A stretch of 61,101 nucleotides of DNA from NCBI GenBank assembly GCA_002440705.1, contig DJVA01000062.1, forward strand, positions 1 to 61,101, written 5' to 3'. This DNA comes from Flavobacteriaceae bacterium UBA6268. Its GTDB lineage: Bacteria; Bacteroidota; Bacteroidia; Flavobacteriales; Flavobacteriaceae. The stretch's first letter is position 1, and every line of letters begins with the position of its first letter. This document shows, piece after piece, positions 53,056 through 61,101 of this stretch. A program made the position numbers and the translations under genes. Under the pieces are notes generated by a model. The model saw nothing but the letters and a program-made list of their open reading frames with translations, was not told the DNA's origin and ran no database searches.

Positions 53056-53955
53056 ATGTCGATAAAAGTCTCCCATATTTCCAAAAACTACGGAAGCCAA
53101 AAAGCGCTTCAGGATGTAACCTTTACGTTGAAAAAGGGTGAAGTGGTTGGCTTTTTAGGTCCCAACGGAGCAGGAAAATCGACCCTGATGAAAATACTTA
53201 CCACGTATCTTAATGCAGATGAAGGTACTGCCCATGTTCAAGGGTTTTCCATATCCGATGAACCCCGAAATGTGCAACGAAGTATTGGATACCTTCCCGA
53301 ACACAACCCATTGTATTTGGATATGTATGTGAAGGAATACCTTCTGTTCAATGCGAACATCTATGGACTGGATCAATCGGCTGTAGCTTCGGCAATCGAA
53401 AAGACAGGGCTTCAACCAGAGGCACATAAAAAGATCCAACAACTCTCCAAAGGGTACCGTCAAAGGGTTGGGTTGGCCAATGCCCTCCTACATGAACCCG
53501 AAGTATTGATTTTGGACGAGCCTACAACCGGTCTGGACCCCAATCAGTTGGTCGAAATAAGGCAATTGATCAAAACCCTCGGCAAGGAAAAAACCATTTT
53601 ACTTTCCACCCACATTTTGCAGGAAGTACAGGCTATTTGTGACCGCGTTATCATTATCCACCAAGGAAAGATTGTGATGGACGAAACGTTGGATGCGTTG
53701 ACCAATTCCCAAAAGCAAATCATTGAAGTAACGTTCGACTACCGTGTGGAAGAAGAGGCTCTAAGGCAAATTAAGGGCATAATCAAGATTGACAACATTG
53801 AAGGGTTTACCTACCATTTACAGTTTGGCAGTAAGGACGACAAGCGCGCAGCGGTCTTTGATTTTGCCCATGACCATGGCCTGAAGATTCTGGAATTGCA
53901 ACATAAAGGAACCTCCTTGGAAGCGATTTTCACAAAACTCACTACTCAAAAATAA
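53056..53955 (+). CDS. gldA: Gliding-motility ABC transporter ATP-binding protein GldA
   Basis: 299 residues from the ATG at 53056 (MSIKVSHISKNYGSQKAL). The 13-codon extension upstream is unlikely. Walker A GPNGAGKST, Q-loop LPEHNPLY region, signature LSKGYRQR, Walker B VLILDEPTTGLDP and H-loop STH. In F. johnsoniae GldA works with GldF and GldG as an ABC transporter needed for gliding. Their genes are not in this window. ABC proteins of this type are common, but the close match to the GldA N-terminus plus the flavobacterial context favour the name. Its last 14 bases overlap the convergent DUF2807 gene. Confidence 0.88.
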   Translation: MSIKVSHISKNYGSQKALQDVTFTLKKGEVVGFLGPNGAGKSTLMKILTTYLNADEGTAHVQGFSISDEPRNVQRSIGYLPEHNPLYLDMYVKEYLLFNANIYGLDQSAVASAIEKTGLQPEAHKKIQQLSKGYRQRVGLANALLHEPEVLILDEPTTGLDPNQLVEIRQLIKTLGKEKTILLSTHILQEVQAICDRVIIIHQGKIVMDETLDALTNSQKQIIEVTFDYRVEEEALRQIKGIIKIDNIEGFTYHLQFGSKDDKRAAVFDFAHDHGLKILELQHKGTSLEAIFTKLTTQK

Positions 53956-54697
53956 GCTTTCCGGTATAAAGCTCTTCGACATTAACTTGAGCGGGGTGGT
54001 TAACGGAAATCACATCGCCTAGGCTGGTAATGGTTCCTTGTATTAGGAATTTGGGGTTGATAATCATGTCGTTGGTACTACGATGAAACAAATACACATA
54101 GTTGGCTTCCAATTCGGCTCCTTCAAATCGGCAATCCCCATTAAAAAAGCCAATATGGGCCGTATTGGTTTTTCCTTTCAAGTAAAATTTGGACAACCCA
54201 TTTGCTTCTACCCCAAGTTGTACCACATCTAGGTTGTTAAAACGGAAATCCCCATCAATGTGGAATTCATCTTCTTGGGAACGGTCTTCCGAAACCAGCA
54301 CCAATTTCTTGAACCGTATGGGGCCAATTCCATCTACTGGAAGTCCCGAACTGTTTCGAATCTCCAACGAATCCCTATTGTACGTTACAAAAACTTTGGT
54401 CACATCATAACCGCGGGTGTAATTACAACTGTTACGATCACTCACCTTCAAAATGCTGTCCTCTACACGCACCCGGATTTCATTCAACAGATTGCTTCCA
54501 GTTTGCACTACGACTTTCTGCTCAGGACCATCGGAAACATAGAGGTGTACACGGTCCCACACGATGATCTTCTTAAAGGCATCCAAGTCGTATTCCTGCT
54601 CTACAATATCGCCAGTAGACTGAAAACAATCCCAGGCATTTTCCGAATTGCATCCCGAAAACAAAATCACCAATAAAAATATGCCTAGTAATCTCAT
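53942..54697 (-). CDS. DUF2807 (head GIN domain) lipoprotein
   Basis: 251 residues. Lipobox LFSGC (Cys at residue 16), then a DUF2807-type beta-helical region: FKKIIVWDRVHLYVSDGPEQKVVVQTG, ILKVSDRNSCNY, VFVTYNRDSLEIRNSSG. Such proteins are exported and are thought to be adhesin- or shield-like, but no activity is established. It is followed upstream by a PagL-like deacylase gene (6-base gap), with which it may be cotranscribed. Confidence 0.85.
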   Translation of the reverse strand: MRLLGIFLLVILFSGCNSENAWDCFQSTGDIVEQEYDLDAFKKIIVWDRVHLYVSDGPEQKVVVQTGSNLLNEIRVRVEDSILKVSDRNSCNYTRGYDVTKVFVTYNRDSLEIRNSSGLPVDGIGPIRFKKLVLVSEDRSQEDEFHIDGDFRFNNLDVVQLGVEANGLSKFYLKGKTNTAHIGFFNGDCRFEGAELEANYVYLFHRSTNDMIINPKFLIQGTITSLGDVISVNHPAQVNVEELYTGKLIFE

Positions 54698-54703
54698 AAC
54701 AAC

Positions 54704-55813
54704 TTAAATTCGAACCCCCGCACTAAACTCTACTGCTTCGGCTTTGGCCCAATGCGCCTTTACAGTAGCCGAAACAAAGAAGGAGTCGTTGAAAAAATAG
54801 CGTTTTAAACCCAATCGGTTATAGATCCTATTTTCGAATTCATAGGGCCAATATACATATCTTCCCAATTGCGATACAAATGCCACCCTGTTAAAACGCA
54901 ATTCGTGGCCAAGAAATACTCCAACCCTTCTGTAATCCAGCCCCTCGGGGATGCCCTCACCGGGGAATGCGATTCGGCGGTAGTCCATTAAATGGATCAG
55001 GAAGTTTGAGAAGAACACATCAACCCCTACCTGAAAGGTACTTTTGTAATTGATGCGCTTGTCTGCAAAAAAGGAGAACGTATAAAAAGGATACACTCCC
55101 AAGCCATTTACATCGGCTTCATTCACTCCTGTACGAAACACGGCATTGTACTTAATCCTTTCCGAATAAAATTTACTGCGCCAATTGCCATAACTGATTC
55201 GTGCCGGAAAACTTTCCTGTTTCAATTGGTAACTGAGCCCACCACTGAAATACAAGGTGTTGGTACTATTGTTTGGGGCTTTAAAGTTGGCATTGGAGTA
55301 ATGGATGATTCCAAATCCGACATGAGCCCCAATTCCCTTATAAATATTTTCCTTGATCAATTCGGCGCGTACCATGGTTGTACTCAAAAAATGACTCCCG
55401 TAGGCATTGTTCTGAAAGTTGGTCTCTGGATCGTAAGGATTGTTGGCATAGGCAATTCCTTGAGCGACCCCAATGCGAAGCATGCGGTTCCAAAAATACC
55501 AATTGAAATGTCCGTAAAATCCAAAATTTTCCCCTAGGTATTCATTCTTAAGGTCTTGGTAGGTAAAGGTAAAACCCCAATCGGGATAATTGTACCGACT
55601 TTCCCATTCATTGTAACCATAGGTTTTGCGATTGTAGGACAAAATCAATCCAGTAGGATGCCCGGTAATTAAATGTGCTATATCCGAATTGTGTTCTAGG
55701 ATACTTCCGTAGAAATAGTCTGCGCTGAGCGAAACGGGTTTCACCTCGTTCTGCTGTGCAAAAACCAGTTGAACAGATAAAATCAGGATGCCGAAATAGC
55801 AAAAATTTTTCAT
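54704..55813 (-). CDS. PagL-like acyloxyacyl hydrolase (lipid A 3-O-deacylase family)
   Basis: 369 residues from the ATG at 55813 (MKNFCYFGILILSVQLVFAQ, signal peptide). An 18-residue longer start would contain the promoter element. An outer-membrane beta-barrel with many aromatic strands and a family signature GIIHYSNANFKAPN, giving the His-x-Ser pair H171 and S173 of PagL. A matching acidic residue for the triad is not obvious. If active, it removes an acyl chain from lipid A in the outer membrane. About twice as long as Pseudomonas PagL, as in other Bacteroidota members. Confidence 0.8.
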   Translation of the reverse strand: MKNFCYFGILILSVQLVFAQQNEVKPVSLSADYFYGSILEHNSDIAHLITGHPTGLILSYNRKTYGYNEWESRYNYPDWGFTFTYQDLKNEYLGENFGFYGHFNWYFWNRMLRIGVAQGIAYANNPYDPETNFQNNAYGSHFLSTTMVRAELIKENIYKGIGAHVGFGIIHYSNANFKAPNNSTNTLYFSGGLSYQLKQESFPARISYGNWRSKFYSERIKYNAVFRTGVNEADVNGLGVYPFYTFSFFADKRINYKSTFQVGVDVFFSNFLIHLMDYRRIAFPGEGIPEGLDYRRVGVFLGHELRFNRVAFVSQLGRYVYWPYEFENRIYNRLGLKRYFFNDSFFVSATVKAHWAKAEAVEFSAGVRI

Positions 55814-55829
55814 AGCTCGGTAGCGGGTG

Positions 55830-55837
55830 CAAATATA
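55830..55837 (-). promoter_or_regulatory. Candidate -7 element of the PagL-like gene
   Basis: TATATTTG on the minus strand, 16 bases before the chosen ATG at 55813. It lies inside the longest possible ORF, which supports the shorter start. No clear -33 match. Confidence 0.5.
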
Positions 55838-55989
55838 CACGAATCTCCAAACAAAAGGAGCCTTCAAATACAGTTGCCCCTCCTTAATTAGCGGAAGAGC
55901 AATAAAATTTAAAAATCCTACAGTCCTCCTTAGCCGTTAAGGTACCTAACGAAATTCGCAATGAAAAAGTACAGTGAAGTAAGCTTAAC

Positions 55990-56946
55990 TCAAAAAATCC
56001 TAGAAGCAATTGCGCTGATGCTTTCGCTCTTCCCCATGGAATAATAATGCAACACAGGAACCCCTTTGGAAATAAGCTCTTTGCTTTGTTCAACACACCA
56101 TTCAATCCCTACATCCCGAACCGCCTCATTGTCTTTACATTTCAAAACTTCCATAATCAAATCGTCGGGAAGATCCACATTGAAACGGTGGGGAATGAGG
56201 TTGAGCTGTTTTCGGGTCGCCAAAGGTTTCAAGCCAGGTATGATAGGTACCGTAATGCCTTCTTTTCTGCATTTTTCAACAAAATCGAAGTATTTGGTAT
56301 TGTCGAAAAACATTTGAGTTACAATGTAGGCAGCTCCTTTGGCAATTTTCTTTTTTAAAAAATAAATGTCGCTGTCCATACTTGGTGCCTCCAAGTGCTT
56401 TTCGGGATAACCCGCAACCCCAATACAAAAATCGGTGGGCGCAGAATTCTCCAAAGCATCGTCCAAATACTTCCCCAGATTCAAGTTAGAAATTTGACCC
56501 ACCAACTGACTCGCATAGGCATGGCCTTCTTTTTCTGGAGAGAAATAAGTTTCGCTCTTTACGGCATCCCCTCTAAGGGCCATCACGTTATCAATTCCAA
56601 GGAACCCCAAATCGATGAGAAAATTCTCCGTGTCCTCTTTGGTGAACCCCCCACATAAAATATGCGGAATGGCGTCAACATCATACTTGTTTTGAATGGC
56701 GGCACAAATTCCAACCGTTCCCGGTCGTTTCCTCACTACTTGTTTCTGTAGCAACCCATTCTCCAATTCTTTGTAAAGGTATTCCTCCCTATGGTAGGTA
56801 ACATCTATAAAAGGCGGTTGAAATTCCATCAAAGGATCGATGGCATCAAAAATAGATTGAATGGTTTCACCCTTCAAGGGCGGCAAAATTTCAAAAGAAA
56901 ATTGGGTTTTTCCCTGGGCCTTTTCAATATGTTCGGTGACTTTCAT
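55990..56946 (-). CDS. metF: 5,10-methylenetetrahydrofolate reductase
   Basis: 318 residues. FAD-dependent reduction of 5,10-CH2-THF to 5-methyl-THF, the methyl donor of MetH. TIM barrel with FSFEILPPLKGE (catalytic Glu), IDVTYHREE, NVMALRGDA, GVAGYPEKHLEAPSMDSD and MFFDNTKYFDF. Last gene of the methionine run: its ATG directly follows the metH stop codon, without a gap. The 176-bp region to the next gene shows no convincing terminator. Confidence 0.96.
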   Translation of the reverse strand: MKVTEHIEKAQGKTQFSFEILPPLKGETIQSIFDAIDPLMEFQPPFIDVTYHREEYLYKELENGLLQKQVVRKRPGTVGICAAIQNKYDVDAIPHILCGGFTKEDTENFLIDLGFLGIDNVMALRGDAVKSETYFSPEKEGHAYASQLVGQISNLNLGKYLDDALENSAPTDFCIGVAGYPEKHLEAPSMDSDIYFLKKKIAKGAAYIVTQMFFDNTKYFDFVEKCRKEGITVPIIPGLKPLATRKQLNLIPHRFNVDLPDDLIMEVLKCKDNEAVRDVGIEWCVEQSKELISKGVPVLHYYSMGKSESISAIASRIF

Positions 56947-59640
56947 TTATTCAGCAATATTAGGTTGAAGCCATTTTTTAGCTTCGGTTAACGGGATGGT
57001 TTTTCGTTGGGCGTAATCGACCAATTGATCTTCCTTGATTTTGCCCAAACCAAAATAGCGCGCCTTCGGATGGGCAAAATAATACCCAGAAACCGATGCT
57101 GCCGGCCACATGGCAAGACTCTCCGTAAGAGTTACCCCAATATTCCCCGCTACTTCCAGGAGTTCCCATATGGTTTTTTTCTCTAAATGATCGGGACAGG
57201 CAGGATAGCCGGGAGCAGGACGAATACCCCTGTAGCGTTCCTCTATCAAAGCTTCGTTGGACCAACCTTCATCTGGGGCATACCCCCAGTATTCCTTTCT
57301 AACTTTTTCATGCAAATATTCCGCAAAGGCCTCAGCCAAACGATCGGCGAGTGCCTTCACCATAATAGCACTGTAATCGTCGTGGTTTTTTTCAAAATTT
57401 TCAGCCAAAGCTTGGGTTCCAAATCCTGTGGAAACACAAAAACAGCCGATATAATCTTGAATGCCCGACGATTTTGGGGCTATAAAATCGGCCAAAGCCA
57501 AATTGGGACGATCTGTTGCTTTTTTACTTTGCTGACGTAGCGTTCTGAATATCCCCCTCCGCCCTTCGGACACCTCCCCCAGGTTGGGAGGAAAAATAAA
57601 CTCAATATCGTCGTCATTTATGGTATTTGCTGGAAAAATTCCGAAAACCGCCCGGGCTGACACTAATTTTTCCGAAACGATTTTTTGGAGCATTACTTGG
57701 GCATCCGCATACAGTTCTGAGGCCTGTTTGCCTACCAAGGCATCTTTCAACAATTCCGGAAACTTCCCGTGCACATCCCAACTCCTAAAGAAAGGGGTCC
57801 AGTCTATATAGGGAAGCAATACACTTAAATCCAGATCCGTCATTACTTGAATGCCCAAACTGTTTGGTGTTACAATTTCTGAAGTCTTCCACTCAATTTG
57901 TAGTTTGTTGTTTCGTGCTTCCTGCAAGGAAACATATTCCTTCACTTTTTGGCGCTTCAGGAACCCTTCACGAAATTGTTGGTATTCTTCCTTAATTTGC
58001 TGTTTGTAGGACTCTTGGCGTTCCTTTTGCAACAAGGCTCCAACCACGGTTACCGCACGGGAAGCATCGTTTACATGCACCACAGTCTGTTCGTATTCCG
58101 GATCTATTTTCACTGCGGTATGGGCTTTACTGGTAGTGGCTCCCCCAATCAATAAGGGCACTTTAAAATTTTGACGTTGCATTTCCTTGGCCAAAAACAC
58201 CATTTCGTCCAAGGACGGGGTAATCAAACCACTCAGCCCAATGACATCGACTTGGGCCTCTTTGGCAGCGGCGATAATTTTTTCAGGGGGGACCATCACT
58301 CCCAAATCAATGATTTCATAATTGTTACATCCCAAAACCACCGAAACGATATTCTTGCCAATATCGTGGACGTCGCCCTTTACGGTCGCCATCAAAATTT
58401 TGCCGTTGGACCTTGTGGTTTGGCCCTTGTCCGCCTCAATATAAGGCAGCAGGTATGCTACTGCTTTTTTCATCACTCGGGCGCTTTTGACCACTTGGGG
58501 CAAAAACATTTTACCACTTCCGAAGAGATCGCCCACAACGTTCATTCCCACCATCAAGGGCCCTTCGATAACCTCAATGGGTTTGGAAGCATGGCTTCGG
58601 GCTTCCTCCACATCTATTTCAATAAAAGCATCGATTCCTTTTACCAAAGCTCGGGTAATGCGTTCCTGTAAAGGTTCATTGCGCCAAGAAAGATCGGCTT
58701 GCTTTTCTTCTTTAGTTCCCTTCACGGTTTCTGCAAATTCCAAAAGGCGTTCCGTGGCATCCTCCCTGCGGTCCAAAATTACATCTTCCACATGCTCCAA
58801 CAAATCCTTTGGAATGGCATCGTATACCTCCAACATGGCCGGATTCACAATTCCCATATTCATACCCGCCTGAATGGCATGGTACAAAAAAGCCGAATGC
58901 ATGGCCTCACGGACCACATCGTTTCCACGAAAGCTAAAAGAAACATTGCTCACCCCACCACTAACGCTACAATGCGGTAAGTTTTGACGCACCCAGCGCG
59001 TTCCTTCAATAAAATCAATGGCATTACGTCGGTGTTCTTCCATGCCCGTTGCTACCGGAAAAATGTTCAAGTCGAAAATGATATCCTCGGCGGGAAATTG
59101 CACTTTATCCACAAGCAGGTCGTAAGACCGTTTTGCAATTGCAATACGCCTTTCGTAAGTATCTGCTTGCCCCACTTCATCGAAAGCCATTACGATGAGA
59201 GCAGCCCCATAGCGTTTGATCAATTTGGCCTGTTGAAGGAATGTTTTCTCTCCTTCCTTCAAACTAATGGAATTTACCACACACTTGCCCTGAACCACTT
59301 GTAAGGCAGCTTCGATAATCTCCCATTTGGAACTATCGATCATGATGGGTACCCGGGCAATATCGGGTTCAGCTACTAAAAGATTCAGGAATTGCACCAT
59401 GGCAGCTTTTCCATCGATGAGTCCATCGTCCATATTCACATCGATAATTTGGGCACCTCCTTCCACTTGATGCCTAGCAATGGAAAGTGCTTCTTCAAAA
59501 TTACCTTCCTTAATCAACCTCAGGAATTTCTTGGAACCTGCTACATTGGTACGTTCCCCAACGTTTATGAAATTACTTTCCGGAGTTATGACCAGTGGTT
59601 CCAAACCTGAAAGTTTTAAATATTTAGCATCTTGACTCAT
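56947..59640 (-). CDS. metH: Cobalamin-dependent methionine synthase, C-terminal part (pterin, B12, activation domains)
   Basis: 897 residues. Order: pterin-binding TIM barrel (about 15-275, with NVGERTNVAGS and IDVNMDDGLIDG), cobalamin cap (about 315-410), B12-binding Rossmann domain with GDVHDIGKN (His425 as the Co ligand), SAM-dependent reactivation domain (about 570-897, with R-P-A-P-G-Y). The homocysteine/zinc module that starts single-chain MetH (about 330 residues in E. coli) is missing and is encoded separately at the right edge of the window. The two parts together match the 1227-residue E. coli enzyme. Confidence 0.95.
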   Translation of the reverse strand: MSQDAKYLKLSGLEPLVITPESNFINVGERTNVAGSKKFLRLIKEGNFEEALSIARHQVEGGAQIIDVNMDDGLIDGKAAMVQFLNLLVAEPDIARVPIMIDSSKWEIIEAALQVVQGKCVVNSISLKEGEKTFLQQAKLIKRYGAALIVMAFDEVGQADTYERRIAIAKRSYDLLVDKVQFPAEDIIFDLNIFPVATGMEEHRRNAIDFIEGTRWVRQNLPHCSVSGGVSNVSFSFRGNDVVREAMHSAFLYHAIQAGMNMGIVNPAMLEVYDAIPKDLLEHVEDVILDRREDATERLLEFAETVKGTKEEKQADLSWRNEPLQERITRALVKGIDAFIEIDVEEARSHASKPIEVIEGPLMVGMNVVGDLFGSGKMFLPQVVKSARVMKKAVAYLLPYIEADKGQTTRSNGKILMATVKGDVHDIGKNIVSVVLGCNNYEIIDLGVMVPPEKIIAAAKEAQVDVIGLSGLITPSLDEMVFLAKEMQRQNFKVPLLIGGATTSKAHTAVKIDPEYEQTVVHVNDASRAVTVVGALLQKERQESYKQQIKEEYQQFREGFLKRQKVKEYVSLQEARNNKLQIEWKTSEIVTPNSLGIQVMTDLDLSVLLPYIDWTPFFRSWDVHGKFPELLKDALVGKQASELYADAQVMLQKIVSEKLVSARAVFGIFPANTINDDDIEFIFPPNLGEVSEGRRGIFRTLRQQSKKATDRPNLALADFIAPKSSGIQDYIGCFCVSTGFGTQALAENFEKNHDDYSAIMVKALADRLAEAFAEYLHEKVRKEYWGYAPDEGWSNEALIEERYRGIRPAPGYPACPDHLEKKTIWELLEVAGNIGVTLTESLAMWPAASVSGYYFAHPKARYFGLGKIKEDQLVDYAQRKTIPLTEAKKWLQPNIAE

Positions 59641-59643
59641 GAC

Positions 59644-60585
59644 TTAAAAAGGCAAATTTGACACATCCACATTTCCTCCAGAAATAATTATTCCAACTTT
59701 CCGGTCTTGAAAATTCGCTTTATCTCTCAAAACTGCAGCCAAAGCTACTGCTGAAGAAGGCTCTACCACTAGTTTCATCCGTTCCCAAATCAATTTCATT
59801 CCCGAAATGATTTCCGCTTCCTCAACACAAATAATGCGATCGACCAACTTTTGGATGATGGGAAAATTTTGATCGCCCAAATGCGTTCTCAATCCATCAG
59901 CAATGGTATCGGTACAATCATTGGCCTCTATTTTTCCTGATTGCAAGGAGCGAAAAGCATCATTTACCTGTATGGGTTCTGCGCCCATAACCTTACAATG
60001 ATTTCCAAAATAATGTGTTGCTAGGGCTGTTCCTGCCAGTAAGCCCCCACCGCCTACTGGAGCCACAATGGCATCCAAATCGGGATGATCCACCAGTAAT
60101 TCCAGGGTGGCCGTTGCATTGCCCAAAATAACCTCCATTTGATTGGAGGGGTGCAGAAAGGCTGCTCCTTTATCATTTACAATCGATTGCGAAGTGGCTT
60201 CACGGGCTTCCAAGGTAGATTCGCACAAAATAACTTCAGCCCCATATCCTTTTACTGCTTCTCTTTTTACAGTGGGTGCATTTTTGGGCATGACCACGTA
60301 GGCTTTCCATCCCAGTTTTTGTGCAGCCAAGGCCAAAGCCTGTCCAAAGTTTCCTGAGGAATGGGTGACTACGCCTCCTTTTTTTTGTGCTTCTGAAAGT
60401 GACTGAATGGCATTTAACGCACCCCGCATTTTGAAGGCTCCCATCTTTTGAAAATTTTCACATTTGAAAAATACGGAAGCTCCCACCATTTGATCGATCT
60501 GGGAAGAGGTGAGCACAGGGGTTCTATGAATCCAAGGTTTCACCGCTTTGTAAGCATCCAATAAGTCTTGTTTTTCAGGAATCAT
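59644..60585 (-). CDS. PLP-dependent serine/threonine dehydratase or serine racemase
   Basis: 313 residues, fold-type II PLP enzyme without an ACT domain. The PLP lysine is in KMGAFKMRGA, substrate loop SSGNFGQA, phosphate-binding GGGGLLAG, and near the end ISGGNVDV. It resembles serine racemase/catabolic threonine dehydratase; the two cannot be told apart from sequence alone. It lies between the two methionine-synthase genes, with a 4-base overlap on one side and 3 bases on the other. Confidence 0.9.
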   Translation of the reverse strand: MIPEKQDLLDAYKAVKPWIHRTPVLTSSQIDQMVGASVFFKCENFQKMGAFKMRGALNAIQSLSEAQKKGGVVTHSSGNFGQALALAAQKLGWKAYVVMPKNAPTVKREAVKGYGAEVILCESTLEAREATSQSIVNDKGAAFLHPSNQMEVILGNATATLELLVDHPDLDAIVAPVGGGGLLAGTALATHYFGNHCKVMGAEPIQVNDAFRSLQSGKIEANDCTDTIADGLRTHLGDQNFPIIQKLVDRIICVEEAEIISGMKLIWERMKLVVEPSSAVALAAVLRDKANFQDRKVGIIISGGNVDVSNLPF

Positions 60586-61101
60586 TCAGCAGGTTGTAAT
60601 TGAGGTAATTTACGCGGATGGTAGTTTGCAGCTACTTTGGCAATGGCACTAATGTGCTCTGGAGTGGTTCCACAACAACCTCCAATAATGTTGACAAGGT
60701 TTTTCTGCAAATAGGTTTCGATTTGTTGGGCCATTTGCTGCGGACTTTCATCATAACCCCCAAAGGCATTAGGAAGTCCGGCATTGGGATAGGCCGATAG
60801 GGCCAAATCGGTCCGGTGGGCAATGACCTCCAAATGGGGGGTTAATTGTTTGGCTCCAAGCGCACAATTGAATCCAATACTGAGCAAAGGGACGTGCGCA
60901 ATGGAAATCAGAAATGCTTCAGCCGTTTGTCCCGAAAGCGTCCTTCCTGAAGCATCCGTAATGGTACCACTTACCATTACTGGAATATCTAATTGCCGCT
61001 CCTCTTTAATTTCCTCGATGGCAAAGAGCGCCGCCTTGGCATTTAGTGTATCAAATATGGTTTCTACCAACAATACGTCCACTCCCCCATCGATCAAAGC
61101 T
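60582..61101 (-). CDS. metH: Homocysteine methyltransferase module of MetH (5' part beyond the window)
   Basis: The last about 172 residues of a homocysteine S-methyltransferase domain; the frame stays open to the window edge, so the start lies outside. Motifs VETIFDTLNAKAALFAI, VSGTITDASGRTLSGQTAEAF, IGFNCALGA and the zinc-binding GGCCGTTPEHI (two of the three zinc Cys, the third being the Cys of FNC). It ends shortly after, with no pterin domain, so MetH is in two pieces. Overlaps the PLP enzyme by 4 bases (ATGA). Confidence 0.93.
   Translation of the reverse strand, partial: ALIDGGVDVLLVETIFDTLNAKAALFAIEEIKEERQLDIPVMVSGTITDASGRTLSGQTAEAFLISIAHVPLLSIGFNCALGAKQLTPHLEVIAHRTDLALSAYPNAGLPNAFGGYDESPQQMAQQIETYLQKNLVNIIGGCCGTTPEHISAIAKVAANYHPRKLPQLQPAE

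Noticed and set aside
55939..55965. Inverted repeats around GGTACC after metF as a terminator
   Set aside because: Stems are only 5 bp and there is no T-run directly after. The structure is too weak to support.

Overview
The window reads as chromosome of a marine-type member of the Flavobacteriaceae (Bacteroidota). The signs are gliding genes gldA, gldB and gldC, a secreted protease with a type IX secretion C-terminal domain, repeated matches to the Bacteroidota -7 promoter element TAnnTTTG, a primase with a flavobacterial-looking N-terminus, two-part methionine synthase, and A-rich rather than Shine-Dalgarno start contexts. I saw no IS element, tRNA, rRNA, CRISPR array or integrated phage, and no stretch over 300 bases is without a gene.

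Left part (1-11105): a lipoprotein cut by the window edge, two paralogous secreted repeat proteins (804 and 1155 residues) ending in an S74 endosialidase-type chaperone domain, a NarL-type two-component pair between them, and a divergent LytTR-type response regulator/LytS-type kinase pair. A matching palindrome stands 3-5 bases before both repeat-protein starts.

11125-26560 is one minus-strand division and cell-wall (dcw) operon: mraZ-rsmH-ftsL-ftsI-murE-mraY-murD-ftsW-murG-murC-ftsQ-ftsA-ftsZ, mostly overlapping or nearly contiguous, without murF or ddl. It is preceded by a promoter and 10-bp-phased MraZ boxes. 26800-31583 holds an alpha/beta hydrolase, engB, an unknown gene, gldC, gldB, nadE and a response regulator whose phosphoacceptor Asp is Glu. 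31580-40006 holds dnaG (all four zinc ligands replaced), a barrel-like protein/anti-sigma/ECF sigma module, a polyprenyl synthase, rlmN and the T9SS protease.

40133-50107 holds queA and a tightly packed run rsgA-dtd-three DUF3857 transglutaminase-like paralogues-mazG-small membrane protein-aroA. 50190-55813 holds a secreted unknown protein, the pheA/DAHP synthase-chorismate mutase operon, gldA, a DUF2807 lipoprotein and a PagL-like lipid A deacylase. 55990-61101 is the folate/methionine operon: the N-terminal homocysteine-methyltransferase half of MetH (cut by the right edge), a PLP-dependent serine/threonine dehydratase or racemase, the C-terminal MetH half and metF.

The most striking find is a complete phenylalanine attenuator in front of pheA (52840-52963). 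It has a 23-codon leader peptide with seven Phe, two Tyr and one Trp codons, a perfect 10-bp antiterminator pairing, and an intrinsic terminator ending just before the pheA start. It is not among the long ORFs and would be missed by ordinary gene calling.
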